Below, piece after piece: positions 12,214 to 23,835 of a stretch of DNA of 64,000 bases. Each line of letters starts with the position of its first letter. Within the stretch, counting starts at the first letter, position 1. Made by a program: the position numbers and the translations under genes. This DNA is from Favolaschia claudopus (lineage: Eukaryota; Basidiomycota; Agaricomycetes; Agaricales; Mycenaceae): positions 310,001 through 374,000 of the forward strand of contig JAWWNJ010000083.1 in NCBI GenBank assembly GCA_037176885.1, given 5' to 3'. A model generated the notes under the pieces. It did not search any database. It was not told the origin of the DNA and saw only the letters and a program-made list of their open reading frames with translations.

Positions 12214-12950
12214 TCACATGCACGCGCGTCCGCCGCCGGCCGCTTGGTAACCTCGGATACGCACGATTTTGCCCCCTTGCCAAGTTGTTATCTCGACATG
12301 TGCGAGGCACCCGGTGAACGACGCTGCTGTGGAGCGCTGGGTAGAGGTCGTCGGTTCATATCCACAAGCGCATAAATATAGAACCCTCCGGGCATGACCT
12401 AGTGCACCGGTATTCGACCGCGAAGTGCCAGACCACTGTCGCAGCCAACGAGTGGTCGTTTTCTCCCCAGACTCGCCCTCTAGAAAGCAGACAGAGTCAG
12501 CTATCGTAGCAGATGAGAAAAAAAAACGTCCATACCCGGTAGCCCATGTTCTGCCACGACTTTCATTGCCTTCGCTTGTGCAGCGTCGCTGGTGGCATAG
12601 ATATAGTCCACAATTGAGGGTAGGGGGAAGATACCGCTGCGTGGATTATGCATCGCTTGAATGCTCTCGTGTTGCTCGTCGCTGACTTTGAGATGCGAGA
12701 CGGAAGGAAATATAGAATTTATGCAAGGCGTCTTGAATTTGGGGTAGAAACGTTTCGACCTCAAAGATTTGGTGCCTTTCTCGGTTCGAGTTGGACCGCT
12801 GCTGCGGGTACGTGTGGCGAGCGCAAATTTCTCGGATTTCGTCGACTGAGGCATTGGTGCGTGTGGGTTGTGGCAAGAGACAAGGGGTTTGACAAAGCGT
12901 TCTGCAACTGCGACAAACGACAAGGCCTTGTAAAAACGGCTTCTTGATTT
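12214..12950 (-). pseudogene. Relic of a transposase N-terminus (FAR1/FLYWCH-like)
   Basis: Two frames together read like one decayed protein. The upstream part (12646-12876) gives FLPQIQDALHKFYISF. After a one-base shift near 12690 it continues with VSDEQHESIQAMHNP and FPLPSIVDYIY. Across an apparent intron (about 12483-12539) comes LYLCACGYEP, then TGCLAHVEITTW and KIVRIRGY, ending at TGA 12214-12216. The Cys pair and the C-x-A-x-V-x-I pattern resemble the zinc-binding N-terminal region of fungal MULE-like transposases. No catalytic domain follows. Family placement is by pattern memory only. Confidence 0.4.
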
Positions 12951-13769
12951 AGGTTCTTGTGATGCCTTGTGCTTGGCTCTTGACGACAGTCTATAATGGT
13001 GTTGTATCACCAAAACAGGCTTGCGCTTTACTAGGCTTTAGGTTTATCGACCTTTTCCAGAGCAAGGCTACCGTCACCCTCAACAGTTGTAGAGTTCTGA
13101 TCCGCGAATGGCGAGAACGAGAGACCGAGAAGGAAGGGCGCTGAAGCACTCGGAGCTTGGCGGCCTCGCAAGTAGTCGGTCTAGGACTCCAGGGCAGTAA
13201 AATGACAAGCCCATGACCATAATAATCAAAGCCAAACATTCTCATCCTATGCAACTCAAAAAGGAAATTTTGGCTTGCGCACATGTGTTGATACGCAACA
13301 AGAACCTATTGCGCTGAATACAGCACCTCACAATAATTCAGAAAGTGGAAAATGTAATAGAGAATAATAACAGCACTGTACAGTAGTCTGAAGAGGTTGG
13401 GTCTCTACTGGATTGTGACACAGAGTATGTTGTCTCATACAAAACCAGATCCAATTCAAAATAGTACACTACTCATCCATCCAGAGATTGCCCCATTGAA
13501 GGTGGAAAGGGAGTGAAGATACAGAAGAAGTAGGCAGAATAACAAAATCATGAAGACCCTAGATGATTGATGGAAGATGACTGAGCTTCAGGAGAGGGCA
13601 ATGATTTTGAGCCTTTGTAGCCAACATAGAATTATCTGCCTGAAAGAAACTATCCAGTGCGGTTTTGTATAGATAAATTCCTGCAAGCCAGGGCAGTTTG
13701 AGGTATACACAAAGCCTTGAATGAGCTGGTCTGTGCCACAGCACCAATCATTTGGACCCATTCAGCAGT
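12951..13769. other. Intergenic, no gene recognised
   Basis: No supported gene. It holds the second copy of the 26-bp word (13243-13268). Confidence 0.4.
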
Positions 13770-14348
13770 TCAATAATCAGCAATTGGGGTGATTCCCTTT
13801 CGGTAGGCGGCAGCAAGAATAACGAGGGCGCGGAAAGCGAGGCAAGTCTGCGGGAGTAGTTTCGGTGTGATCGGGCACATGTACAGTGCGAGATTCTTGA
13901 GAAGCGGTAAAGTTTTCCCTTCGATAGCAAATGAGCATCTTGAGTCTTTAGCCAGGATAAAATCCTCAGGTATATGCAGAGTTGCATGCGCTGCGAATTC
14001 TGGAACGGTGCGGCGGAGCTTCCAGCGGCGGGCTCGTCCAATCATCACTGTGAGCGGGTGCCAATCGGCGTCTAGCCGCAACTGGAGAATATCTCCTCCA
14101 GAATGCCTTGAGGGAGTCGCGGGTGAAGTCGACGAGGATCGAATATCAAGGCCGTGTGAGCATCAATGCAAGCCTGGACTTGAGTATGCTTGGAGAGCTT
14201 GCAGATACGTTCATCGATTCGTGCTAGCGGTGCGGATGGCAATGCGCAACAAGAAAGTCAAGTTGCCAAGTTGCCGTTGAATCTTTACAAGCTCCGTGTT
14301 CGAGGGGGCGTAGTTGGTGGTGAGGAGATGTGAGAATGGGTATTTCAT
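13770..14348 (-). pseudogene. Decayed SPF..GTNY-type F-box gene (subfamily A)
   Basis: A recognisable but ruined member of the local F-box family. The start at 14348 gives MKYPFSHLLTTNYAPSNTEL, matching M-x-SPF...GTNYVPSDEE of the intact paralogues. A frame change then leads to QACIDAHTALIFDPRRLHPR and GILEEIF, the conserved linker and F-box core. Another change leads to LHIPEDFILAKDS, matching HVPVDFVLAKNS at 17.8 kb. At least two frameshifts and several stops interrupt it, and the LRR-like half is largely missing. A telomere-like promoter box still stands 76 bp upstream. Confidence 0.7.
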
Positions 14349-14423
14349 GTGGCTAGGCAAAGACTGGGGTTCAAGACTGTGTAGGTACGGGTACGCCCTA
14401 GCGGGTGCGGCGAAACTGGCGAA

Positions 14424-14435
14424 ACCTAACCCTAG
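14424..14435 (-). promoter_or_regulatory. Telobox-like motif upstream of decayed F-box gene
   Basis: ACCTAACCCTAG on the plus strand, that is TTAGGGTTAGG-like towards the minus-strand relic that starts at 14348. The spacing matches the boxes of the intact paralogues. It also lies about 105 bp upstream of the plus-strand gene at 14540. Confidence 0.45.
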
Positions 14436-14539
14436 CCTTTTGACCACGAAATGTCACGGTGTCGTGCCTGTGTGACCGTGACATACTCTCCTTTCACCGC
14501 CGTGACCAAACTCTTTCACTCGGCATTTCACGAACGGCG

Positions 14540-15719
14540 ATGGCAAGAGCTGTGATAGCTCAACGCCTTCCTCCCGAAATAGTTGATAATATAGCCGATG
14601 GAAATCGCGGTGACAGAAGATCACTTGCAGCCTCCAGTCTGGTATGCAAGTCCTGGCTACAATCCAATCGCTACCATTTGTTCTCCGAATTCGACGTGTA
14701 CGTTGGGCCCAACGTCGGAGCCTCGTTCTTGAAACTCTTACATCACCCGCTTTGCACATTCGTGTATTGCATACGGAGCATCTCAATCTACCCTGGCAGT
14801 CCTGACGCGCTAGGAGTTGCAGGTTTGGGAGACGGGACCGTCACAGCGCTCGCGAATCTCAAACACGTTACTTCGTTGCGCATTCACAACCACCGAGGCT
14901 TCATTTCCAAGCCTGTTCTGACTCTTCTGACCTCCGCGTTTGGAGAAGTCACTTCGCTCCGTCTCAGGAATAGCTTCCCTTCCTTCCACGATGCGATAGA
15001 GTTCTTCACCGCTTTCCCGGCGTTGAAGACTCTCGATTTTGATTCCTGGTGCGTCGGCGCGTCTCCAGCGGCCGTCCCCGACACTCTGCCTCCACCAGCA
15101 ACGCTGTCAGCCATTCAGCTTCATTCTCCTTTCAAGGACATGTCTTGGTTCTTGGACCATCACCATCGCTTCCCATCGTTAACTCTGTCGGAAATTGCAG
15201 ACAAAAACTTTCCCGTGGTAGATCACACTCTGAAGACGTTCGGACCCGACCTTCACACCCTCTCGTTGAGATTCAAAGAACGGGAAATATCGGCTTCGCC
15301 TCCATGTAAGGACTTGCATCATTCCATGTTGTGTTATTTATACGTAACGCATCACTGTAGCCCGTTTTTGCCAGCTTGACTTCCTCTCGAACACGCGATT
15401 AACCTTCCTGGAGCTTGAGGTACCCGACGGAGATCTCAGTGTAGTCTTCCTCTTTCTTCAAAATTTACGCCTTCCTACCGTCCAAGTTCTCCGCTGGAAT
15501 TTTGGTCGAGCCAATCGGCTGTATGTGTTGTACGGTGCCGTCCCGTCCGAGGCAGACGCCAGACTAGCCGACCGGCAGTCTTTCAAGTGTTTAGGGCAAC
15601 TCGAATTTATGACGAGATATGGTATTGAGGGGGCCAGTCATAGTTTGTCGCTCCTTCAACAGAAGAGTTACCCAAAGGCTGCAGCCGTAGGTATTGCAAT
15701 CATTCACCGCTACGTTTGA
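14540..15719 (+). CDS. F-box-like protein with C-terminal repeats
   Basis: Two exons, 14540-15305 and 15361-15719, join in frame across a 55-nt GT-AG intron. The N-terminus carries an F-box-like segment (RLPPEIVDNIADG, then SLAASSLVCKSWLQSNRYHLF). It is followed by Leu-rich segments typical of the LRR-like half of mushroom F-box proteins. F-box proteins of this type usually act as substrate adaptors of SCF ubiquitin ligases; binding to Skp1 here is inference. It lacks the SPF..GTNY start and coiled coil of the major local family. An in-frame ATG at 14459 could add 27 residues; I prefer MARAV at 14540 because it places the F-box near the N-terminus. Confidence 0.75.
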
Positions 15720-15866
15720 TGTATGCATGTCTCCGTCATGGGGATAGTGAATAGACACCTTCCGGTCGTTATTGTATTTCTTGTATGATACTTTACAATC
15801 AGTTGAGACACTTTACGTACTAGTAGTAGTACTTGCTGTAATGTAAGAACGTTAAATGAAAATCAG

Positions 15867-16772
15867 CTACGAAGGTTTCCTTGGCTCCCGGTCACTCCAG
15901 AACCCAATCTCCTTCTGAGCCACGCCCTGCCAATATTGGGCAGGGCCAAGCGGATGATGATACGATGGCAGACACACAAACCGCGGGTCCTGACTCAGAC
16001 CCGATAGCTCTACCGCGCTCAAAAAATACTCTTCGCGCGAGACGGCGATCAGCATCTGCAACCGCGGCTCCTCAGAAACGAGGGCGTCGCAGAAAAAATC
16101 GATCATGGTTGCAGCATGCGCTGCATTTAGATCACCAAATGCAAGGTGTGTGAGACAGGAGAGTAGCCCGCTCAACAGCGGCGCCCAGTCGAATTCGCTG
16201 GGAGGATTAACAATCTCGAGGTGTGTGAGACGGGCGAATACGGGATGCGTAAGGTCCAGTTGGGAGACTGGACTTGTGCGCGGAGGCCAGAGTATCGACG
16301 CGTCAATTGACAGTCGTCGAAGAAATGGAGACTGCAACGCCGTCTGGCTGTCGTTTCGGCTGCTGAGCGGATTGGCCCAGCAAGTTAGGGTGGAGAGGCT
16401 AGTACAGACGGAGATGAGGTCTCGGGCCCTGTCGTACAGCACCCCCGAAGTGAGATGGAGGTTTCGGATATTTTTGGAGAAGAATTCGCGAGGGCCTAGA
16501 GGAGAATGTGCGCCAGAATAGGTCCTGTTTGGTGGACCGAGCACCGAGTACGACGGTCTCGTATATTACGGCTTCAATCCTTTGGACCAAAAAGAGAAGT
16601 CAGCCAAGTCATGGAGGAGGCTAAGAACGCACCATGTCTGCACGTAGCGAGAGATCAGGGTTAACTGAGGGGCATATTGCGGGTGGGCTCGCGCAGAGAG
16701 CTCTAATATCTCCTGTTCTAGTTCGTAGGGGAGGTCGAAGGCGGATTTTTTGAGTGGGAGGAGATGGGACAT
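15867..16772 (-). pseudogene. F-box-like gene with a frameshift
   Basis: The first exon (start ATG at 16772) reads FDLPYELEQEILELSARAHP, a degenerate F-box entry. A short intron (about 16573-16625) leads to TWIEAVIYETVVLGAR. Near 16490-16500 the frame must shift by one base to continue from FWRTFSSRP into EFFSKNIRNLHLTSGV. The rest, to TAG near 15867, is an uninterrupted LRR-like stretch (HPVFARLTHLEIVNP, CLTHLAFGDLNAAHA). One base separates it from an intact gene, so it is either a recent pseudogene or a sequence error. It is convergent with the plus-strand gene ending at 15719. Confidence 0.65.
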
Positions 16773-17730
16773 GGCAAGCAGGCGAAAGTCGTAGGCAAGT
16801 TGAAACGATTGACTCGATCATACCGACTAAATAGCCCAAAAAACGGGTTGATGTATTACATAGACTGCGGTAAAAGGGTGAGCGTAAAAATCTATCCGCT
16901 CCCAATGGAGACGGAGGATAACTGCCAATGTTTCACACGGAGTACGTCGGTTGCGGGCAGTGTGCAGGGTCTGAGACGATGCCGAAGCAGGGATGGCACG
17001 GACATGACACGGCACTGGATGAATACAGGCGATGGTCTGAGTACGATTGCGTCACGATGCATGACCACCGATCAAAGCGCGACAAAATGGGTCGCGATTT
17101 TATTTGTGCCTTGACTTGAATATTTGAATCCCAGCAGAGTCGTCGCTCCAGTTATGACCGACACTCGATCGAGTGACTTCTCTGTAGTCATACAGGGAAG
17201 ACGGCTGCAACGAAGTCGAGTTCATTGAAGACAGAAATGAATGGATAACGGGCCTCGGACAACGTAGACGCAGAACGCGTCTGCGTGGACGGCCTCCTCC
17301 AAGAAGTGAGGATATTTTGACGTCAAACTTTGAAACATCTGTTGCCCCCAGTTCTTGCAGTTTTGTTGACCAGACTGTTTCGTCCGAGCAGTGGAAACAG
17401 TGGCTGGAAATTCTGCATAGGCATTGAGGTCGCGGCTTCAGTATACAAGCAGAACCTAGTCGCTATATTGCATTGATATTCCTCGTTAGACTCACGCAGA
17501 CTCGGAGTGGTGGATCACTGGATGTGAAGGGTCGCCAGTACTAAACACGTCCATCGGACGCAGCTCGTATGAAGTTGTTCATGAACATCGATCGCGATTA
17601 GTCCAACTCGGAATCGAATATTGAATACATGAGAGGTTCTGGCAAGGTTCTGGTGTGCCCAGGGAAGCGAACTGAACCAGGTCGGCATGATGGTGGTCAC
17701 GGTCAAGCTTTGAGACCAAGACTAACCTCG
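16773..17730. other. Intergenic, no gene recognised
   Basis: About 1 kb between two F-box-type genes. Small frames only. No repeat structure noticed. Confidence 0.4.
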
Positions 17731-17740
17731 GGTTAGGGTT
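17731..17740 (+). promoter_or_regulatory. Telobox-like GGTTAGGGTT motif
   Basis: Lies 84 bp upstream of the start codon at 17824. It matches the box found at a similar distance from other family members. Confidence 0.55.
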
Positions 17741-17823
17741 TCCGTGACTCTCCTTCGACCAAGTCAGTTGCAAGTCGGTCTTACCTTCCCAGTTCAAATT
17801 TCTACCTCGCAACTTCCGTGCGC

Positions 17824-19374
17824 ATGGAATCTCCCTTTGCATATCGCCTTGGCACGAACTATGTCCCATCTGACGAAGAAATTGAGCGGATTCAGCTGGA
17901 TCTCGTTTCGCACAGAGAACAACTAGCTCGGCTTGATGCGCGCATCCGCGAGCTCTCCGAACAGCGAGATAAACTCAAGGCGTATATCGACGCCCACAAG
18001 GCTCTGATATCGCACCCTCGACGTCTCACTGGGGACATTCTTGAGGCTATATTTCTTGCATGTCTTCCGAAGAGCAGAAACGCCGTTATGAGCACGCAAG
18101 AAGCCCCGTTGCTCCTTTGCCGGATCTGCAGCGCATGGAGGACAGCTGCATTGTCTATGCCGAGGCTCTGGGTGTCCCTACATGTGCCTGTCGATTTCGT
18201 CCTGGCAAAGAATTCGCGCCCTGTTGCCGTCGAGCAGTGGCTACAGCGGGCAGCAGCCTGTCCGATCTCACTCTCAGTTTGGGAAACCTGGAGAGAGCGA
18301 ACGGATTTGGATTCCGCCATCTCAGCACTAGCAAAGCGTCTTGTGGCATATTCAGCCGGGTGGCGTCACATAGAACTCACGAATATGTCCGTCGAGATAG
18401 CACAAGCACTAGCAGAGTCGGTTGAACTTCCACAATGTCTGGAATCCTTCACAGTCGTTGGAAACGTCTTGCCTCTTTCCGCGGTCAAATTTTTGGATGG
18501 ACCTAGCCTCCGGTCCGTCTCCTTGCAGAGCGAAGGCAACTTGAGGGTGGTACTCACGCTCCCAGTTGCATGGCATCAGCTCACCCACCTCAGTCTCAAG
18601 TCCTTCAATGGTAGGGAGGATGCACTTTCTCTCGATGATACGATTGTTCTCCTGGGCCGGTGTTCCCGACTTGTGTCATTCTGTGTCACCCTAGGAAACA
18701 CTCAACTGCCGCTCGAGTCGTCGTGCGCTGTGCTGCCCTTCCTCGTTAGCTTGCGTGTCGATGGATACTGGCATCTGCCATCAGCTTCTCTCAAATACAT
18801 GCTGGATCGTGTTGCGATGCCGCAGCTGCGTCTTCTCCACGCACCAACAGTTAACTCAGAACATGAGGGCTTTTCCCTCCTATCCATGGTTGGAAAATTG
18901 CTATTCCTTGAAGACCTTACCTTGAGTCTTGCCTCCCTTACACCGCAATCGCTTCTAGAGACCTTGCAAGGCTTCCCCACCATCACCCGTCTGAGTGTCA
19001 TTGCTCAAGTGTCGACCTGGGGGCCGCAAGACCCCTCATGTGGAACGAGCAGGCTCCTGGAAGTCCTCACAGAGACCTCTATCTGCCCTCAGATGCACAG
19101 GCTTGAGATCCACAACTCGATTGATCTGAGTAAAACTATGTTGGATGCATTCCTGCAAGCCCGGGTGAAAATGGAATCTGCTGGTCGCTTAAGACGCCTG
19201 ATTATCACGTTTCAACGCGCAGATCCTTGGACTCACTTCAACATCCCAGACTTGTCGTTGACTGAAACTCAAGCATATCTTGCTCAAGGTCTTGAGATTT
19301 CCCTCATCCCTATGGGTAATCCTGGGCTTTCGTTACCTGGATCCCGGACGGGGTTGCCCCCCGATAATCCCTAG
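17824..19374 (+). CDS. Coiled-coil F-box/LRR-like protein, subfamily A
   Basis: Intact single-exon paralogue of about 516 residues. Order: the family start (MESPFAYRLGTNYVPSDEE), a coiled coil (roughly residues 22-50), an F-box-like core (residues about 60-110: LTGDILEAIFLACLP, then RICSAWRTAALSMPRLW), and an LRR-like C-terminal two thirds with repeated L-x-x-L segments. The C-terminal tail ETQAYLAQGLEISL is conserved in the paralogues. The likely role is substrate recognition in an SCF complex (family inference). Two codons upstream there is another in-frame ATG (17818); I chose 17824 because all relatives start M-x-SPF. About 130 bp of 3' flank is shared with the gene ending at 32617, so the two are recent duplicates. 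Confidence 0.85.
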   Translation: MESPFAYRLGTNYVPSDEEIERIQLDLVSHREQLARLDARIRELSEQRDKLKAYIDAHKALISHPRRLTGDILEAIFLACLPKSRNAVMSTQEAPLLLCRICSAWRTAALSMPRLWVSLHVPVDFVLAKNSRPVAVEQWLQRAAACPISLSVWETWRERTDLDSAISALAKRLVAYSAGWRHIELTNMSVEIAQALAESVELPQCLESFTVVGNVLPLSAVKFLDGPSLRSVSLQSEGNLRVVLTLPVAWHQLTHLSLKSFNGREDALSLDDTIVLLGRCSRLVSFCVTLGNTQLPLESSCAVLPFLVSLRVDGYWHLPSASLKYMLDRVAMPQLRLLHAPTVNSEHEGFSLLSMVGKLLFLEDLTLSLASLTPQSLLETLQGFPTITRLSVIAQVSTWGPQDPSCGTSRLLEVLTETSICPQMHRLEIHNSIDLSKTMLDAFLQARVKMESAGRLRRLIITFQRADPWTHFNIPDLSLTETQAYLAQGLEISLIPMGNPGLSLPGSRTGLPPDNP

Positions 19375-19881
19375 ATTCTGACTGTCGACCTCTCTGGCGT
19401 TTGTTGGCGGCCACTTCTGTCAGGCTCTCACCTTTTTGGATCACACTGGCAGTTTCTACTGCTGTGTGATATTCCAGTCGGACTGGTCTCACATCGCAGC
19501 CTGTACCGTGGACGGTTTGTCCCTCGATTCCAAGCGATTATACTAGTTGGTCGGCGTACAATCCACTTCAAACGGTTCATTTTCGCGCTTGCTCTCAATC
19601 CGACTCGGATTTCCTATTGATGTCATGTAGCAGTCGAACCAATATAAATTACTGTAATAAGAAATGTATCGCAGCTCATTGCTACATAGAGTAAGTAGTC
19701 AAGCGGCGCCGTTGAATTGAGTTGAATATAAAATAGTTGGAAAGAGCAAGCCAAGTCACAGCTTGGTCACGCAAATTGGGCTTGCCTCTTTCCGCCTTCG
19801 TGAACCTCTGGCCCCAACCATCGGAATCGGCTGACTCGAAAGTACCGGGCTGCTGTGCGATATAAGATTTGGTTGAAGAGG
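19375..19881. other. 3' flank conserved with another F-box copy
   Basis: Roughly 19375-19500 resembles the reverse complement of about 32500-32616. The translated shadows share VETA-VIQ and RDYRG-TPS patterns in the same relative position, which marks a segmental duplication extending past the stop codon. The remainder (to 19881) shows nothing. Confidence 0.45.
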
Positions 19882-22123
19882 ATGAAGAGGTCCCAGGCTG
19901 GGTCCCCAGCCGCGGAAAAGCACTCCAACAAAAAAGTCAAGATCACTGGAGCTGGGCAAAATATGTCAACGGAGGATTCTGGAGGATGGACCAAGGTCGA
20001 GAAACGAAAACTCAAGAAAACGGTCAAGCAAGAGGTCAAATCTGACGTGAGTTTGACGTGCTTGGTTGTCCATTGCATCTTAGCAGGTTCCTAGTCAAAA
20101 CAGCCGCGATTCATGTACGCCAACAGCGAAATAGTTAAGCGGAATCATGCTATAGGTGTCGACGTGAGTTGTGCTGCTTTTCAGCGTTTGGAAACATATT
20201 CATCGTTCGTTAGGACGTCAGAGATTTAGTACTTCATTTGGCAGCAGATGCATCTCCGCCCAACTGGTTACGCGTGAATGTAGGAAATCGTCTATCTTTT
20301 TGCATTCATGTACTGAATCTGTGCAGGATTCGTCTCTTATCCAAAAAGTTGTGACTCTGTTGATTCCGGGATTGACCTTGGAGCTTCTTGGGCTTCCCCC
20401 ACTCCCCACCTCTGCCACCTCCAATCCAAATATCCCAATCGCGATACCCCTCCCTACTCCCGACTCTCCACCATCTCTACCCTTCATCGCATCGACATTC
20501 AGTCATGCTTGTCCCACACGTGCACCGGGCGACCAAACGCGTATGCACAGTATCCTAGCTGCTTTCTTCCAGGGCCCAATCACCGCTTCCGAACTGAAAA
20601 AGCGGTTGACCGCGCAAAACTGTCTGTGAAGCTTGTAATTTACCCGCAGGATTGCTTATCTGGTTGGTTTGCAGCAGAACGTACGCGCGAAAAAGATCCA
20701 GCACAATACCTGCTCACGCTTGAACAGATGCTCGAAAACGAGTATCCCATTCCGTCTTACATGGCCGATGTGTTTCAAAAGCCCGATGGCTGGATTCAGA
20801 CTCCAGAGGAACTTCCTGCGTCGTTACTCGATGACCCAACTAAAGCACCCAAACGGCCGGTATATTGCGTCGATTGCGAAATGGTATGCTCTTTCTCTTG
20901 CTTACAACCAACAGAACTTGATCTGGTTCCTCTAGTGCCTGACGGAGGATGGCAAAGAACTAACGCGAATTTGCCTCATCGACTATCACTCCGGGATCGT
21001 CGTATACGACCAACTAGTCAAGCCGTCAAAACCTATTCTGGATTATCTGACTCGGTACGTATTACACTTGCTTACGCTTCACAACGTGAATTTCCTTTTA
21101 GATGGTCCGGTATTACCGCTGAACAGCTTCGAACGGTGACAACGACCCTCGCACAAGTTCAGGCACACATCCTCCGTCTCCTCTCCCCTCCAGCACCCAA
21201 CCCCTTCTCGACGACGAATGGTTCTATAGCCGCCCCGTATCTGACCCCCATTCTCGTCGGCCACTCGCTCGAATCCGACCTCAAAGCTCTCAAACTTTGT
21301 CACTCGAAATGCATCGACACGGCGGTCATGTACCACCATCCGCGAGGACGCCCACTCAAACCCGGGCTCGCTTGGCTGACGAAGAAGTGGTGTGGGCGGG
21401 AAATTCAAACGGGGGGAGAGGGCGGACATGACCCCGAGGAGGACGCGCGCGCGTGTGTCGAGTTGCTGCAAAAGAAACTCGACGGGGGTCCTGGCTTCGG
21501 CGAATTCAAGACGGACTACGAGTCGATATTTGAACGCATGGGAAGGGGGACGAAGCGGGGGGAGAAGCAACGGTCGGCTGTTGTGGATATCGGGAACCCT
21601 GCGGTGATGCACGGGAGCAAGGCGACGACTGCGGTTGGGTGTAAGAATGATGATGAGGTGCTGCAGGGCTTATTGGATGTGGTGCCGGCGCATCACTTCG
21701 TTTTCGGGCGGTTCATGGCGCTGGCGAATATTCTGGGATGTAAGTGTTCTGATTTCTCACATTCGATATCATTCTGATTCACTTGCAGGGTCAGCACCAA
21801 AACCTGAAGCTGGGGCGCCCCTACCGGAACTCTCTCCGCCTCCCGACCCCGAAGTGCTCAAGCAGGTGCTCGACGCTTTAGACAAGCACTTGAAAACGCT
21901 ACATGCAAGCCTTCCACCCCGGACAGCCCTAGTCATTTTCACCGGCCACTCTGACCCGCGGCGGATGGCGCTGCTCAATGCCCGCAAGACGGCGTTCGAG
22001 TCTGCGTTGCGGAGCGGGATGCCTGCGGAGGAGCTGGCGCCATGGACGGCTAGCGACGGGCGGGACTTGGAGGAGGCTGTTGCGTTAGCGAAGCGAGGAC
22101 TTTTGTTCTTGGGAGTTGTTTGA
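19882..22123 (+). CDS. REX1: REX1-like DEDDh RNA exonuclease
   Basis: 3'-5' exoribonuclease of the REX1 (RNA exonuclease 1) family, which trims 5S rRNA and tRNA precursors in the nucleus (family knowledge). It has a Lys-rich N-terminus, then PRFMYANSEIVKRN, then FQKPDGW in the linker. The exonuclease domain contains YCVDCEMCLTEDGKELTR (Exo I, Asp and Glu; split by an intron after CEM), GHSLESDLKALKL (Exo II) and HDPEEDARACVEL (Exo III, His and Asp). All DEDDh residues are visible. At least seven introns join in frame, and the end is at TGA 22121-22123. The C-terminal extension (PEVLKQVLDALDKHL, VIFTGHSDPRRMALL) is typical. An in-frame ATG at 19855 is an alternative start. Confidence 0.9.
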
Positions 22124-22482
22124 TGAGTCGGGAGGAGAGACCAGGAGGTGTTTGCGCCAGTGAATCTGAATAGCAAGTCCGCAGTCTATCTTACATCGGT
22201 GGCCATTGCTTTTGAACACTTCCGCTCGACCGTTATCTAGGACGATATAGTCACTAGGCAATGCTCACTAGAGGATGCTGCCCCAATTCATGTTCCTTCG
22301 GCATTGGTGTTGTCTTCAAAAAATCCCAAAACAGCTGATGCAGTCAAAGCGTTCTTTCATGAGATATTTATTCCATGGCTGTACTCCGCCACTGTCAATT
22401 TGTCACCTGTAAACGAAATTCAGGAGGTTGTTCTTGACAGCCCCACACGCGATCGAGACCTCATCATCTCTCTTCCCTCACC

Positions 22483-23677
22483 ATGCTGAGGGTTCTTCAT
22501 AAGGTCCCGACGCTTCTCTCGCGCAAACGGAGCAACGAATCTCTTGGAAGGTGAGATTGGGACTATTCGTGCCTTTGACGCTCCGCCAACGCCAGAACAA
22601 GTCCGAAGTCTCTCAACTTCACCAGCCATAGTACAACACTTCCCGGGTCCGACTCGGAAGACGCTCAATTCACCGTTGAGTTCATGGACTTTCCCGCCAC
22701 GCCGCCACCTAAAGAAATGCACCCAACCACGAGGACAGCGTTCCCTGCCAGCCACGCGCTATTCACCGCCGTTGTGGAGTCTCTAAGAGCACCCGAGGGC
22801 TACGCGCTTACTCAGATTTACAACGCCGTCCTTACCACCGTCGCCTCGAACCTGCGACACACGGGGAATTTGTCACCAGACGAGACGAAGCTTCTGACCG
22901 AAACGCTGATGTCGCCTGCAGCAAAGTTTGAACAGTGGATAGCGCGGAAATTGGTTGTGTGTGTTACCACGGCGTTGGAGGCGGCGCGGGACGACACGGT
23001 GCAGACGGTGCAGTGGGGGGCAACGAATTGGCTGGGCGAGAGGAATCCACGGTATTATGGCGAGAAGATACCTGCGTTAAATGGGGGACTAGCGCAACAA
23101 TTTGAGGAAGCTGTGAGATTTCCGTCTTGGTTGTGTGCGATTCCTCGTCTGAATGATTTGTAGTCTCTGCATCCGACCGACTTCAGACCGTTCGTACGCG
23201 CTAGACTGGGGACACTGCTGATGATCGCTTTCCTGCGCGAGCTATGCCATGCGTGGTTGCGGGAGGTTTTCGAGCCGGCTCTATGTCAAAACCCTATCTG
23301 GCACACTTCCTTCGTCGACGATTCCAAAACGCTCGAGTCCTTGCTCCTTGGCGGCGACATCAAGATTAGCTTTGCTGAAGGGTTCGCCGACAATCCCAAG
23401 AGGTTCCTTTATATTGCGCATATTTTCCAAAAACCTCACACGATGGGTGAGGAATGACTTTTTTGTTCTGCGACGGCTGTGCTGATTCGTGTTCTGCAGC
23501 TCGAAGTTATGCGCCAATCAGTCAGTCCTCGTGCATTTCAATTAAATGAAACTGAGAGTGCCCGCAGATGTGGAGGAAATGCAGCGTCTATTCGACCTTA
23601 TCTCACTAGGGCCGGTAAATTTGGCTGATGCGTTTGCGGCGCTGATTCCGCCCCCAGAGCAAAATGGCGCGGTATGA
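22483..23677 (+). CDS. Hypothetical protein, spliced, unknown function
   Basis: A coherent spliced frame starts MLRVLHKVPTLLSRKR. It passes an intron from about 22552 (GTGAGATTGG) to CATAG, continues through MDFPATPPPKEMHP to FEEAVRFPSW, and uses an intron in the 23140-23187 region. It then reads FVRARLGTLLMIAFLREL and GGDIKISFAEGFADNP. Two more short introns lead to MARSYAPINVEEMQRLFDL and a stop at 23675-23677. The product is mostly helical, with no domain I recognise. A 61-codon frame just upstream (22304-22489) might be a further exon. The donor near 23138 is the least certain junction. Confidence 0.55.
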
Positions 23678-23835
23678 AAGGGATACGTAGATTCTTGTAG
23701 ATGTATATTTAGATGGATTTGGATGTAGCAACTCGCGGAAATGTAGCCCTATTACGTTCAATGAGTCCCCGCTCTGGAAGATTGGATGTAAAAGTTCCTG
23801 TAGCAGATTGATAATCATCTGCGCTCTCGTTTTCC

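Noticed and set aside
13867..14280. 137-codon plus-strand ORF
   Set aside because: It is antisense to the decayed F-box relic, whose conserved family words are on the minus strand.
20509..21777. 422-codon frame taken as the whole exonuclease gene
   Set aside because: It reads through introns (for example after CEM and after YLT) and would lose the Exo I motif; the spliced model from 19882 restores all DEDDh residues.
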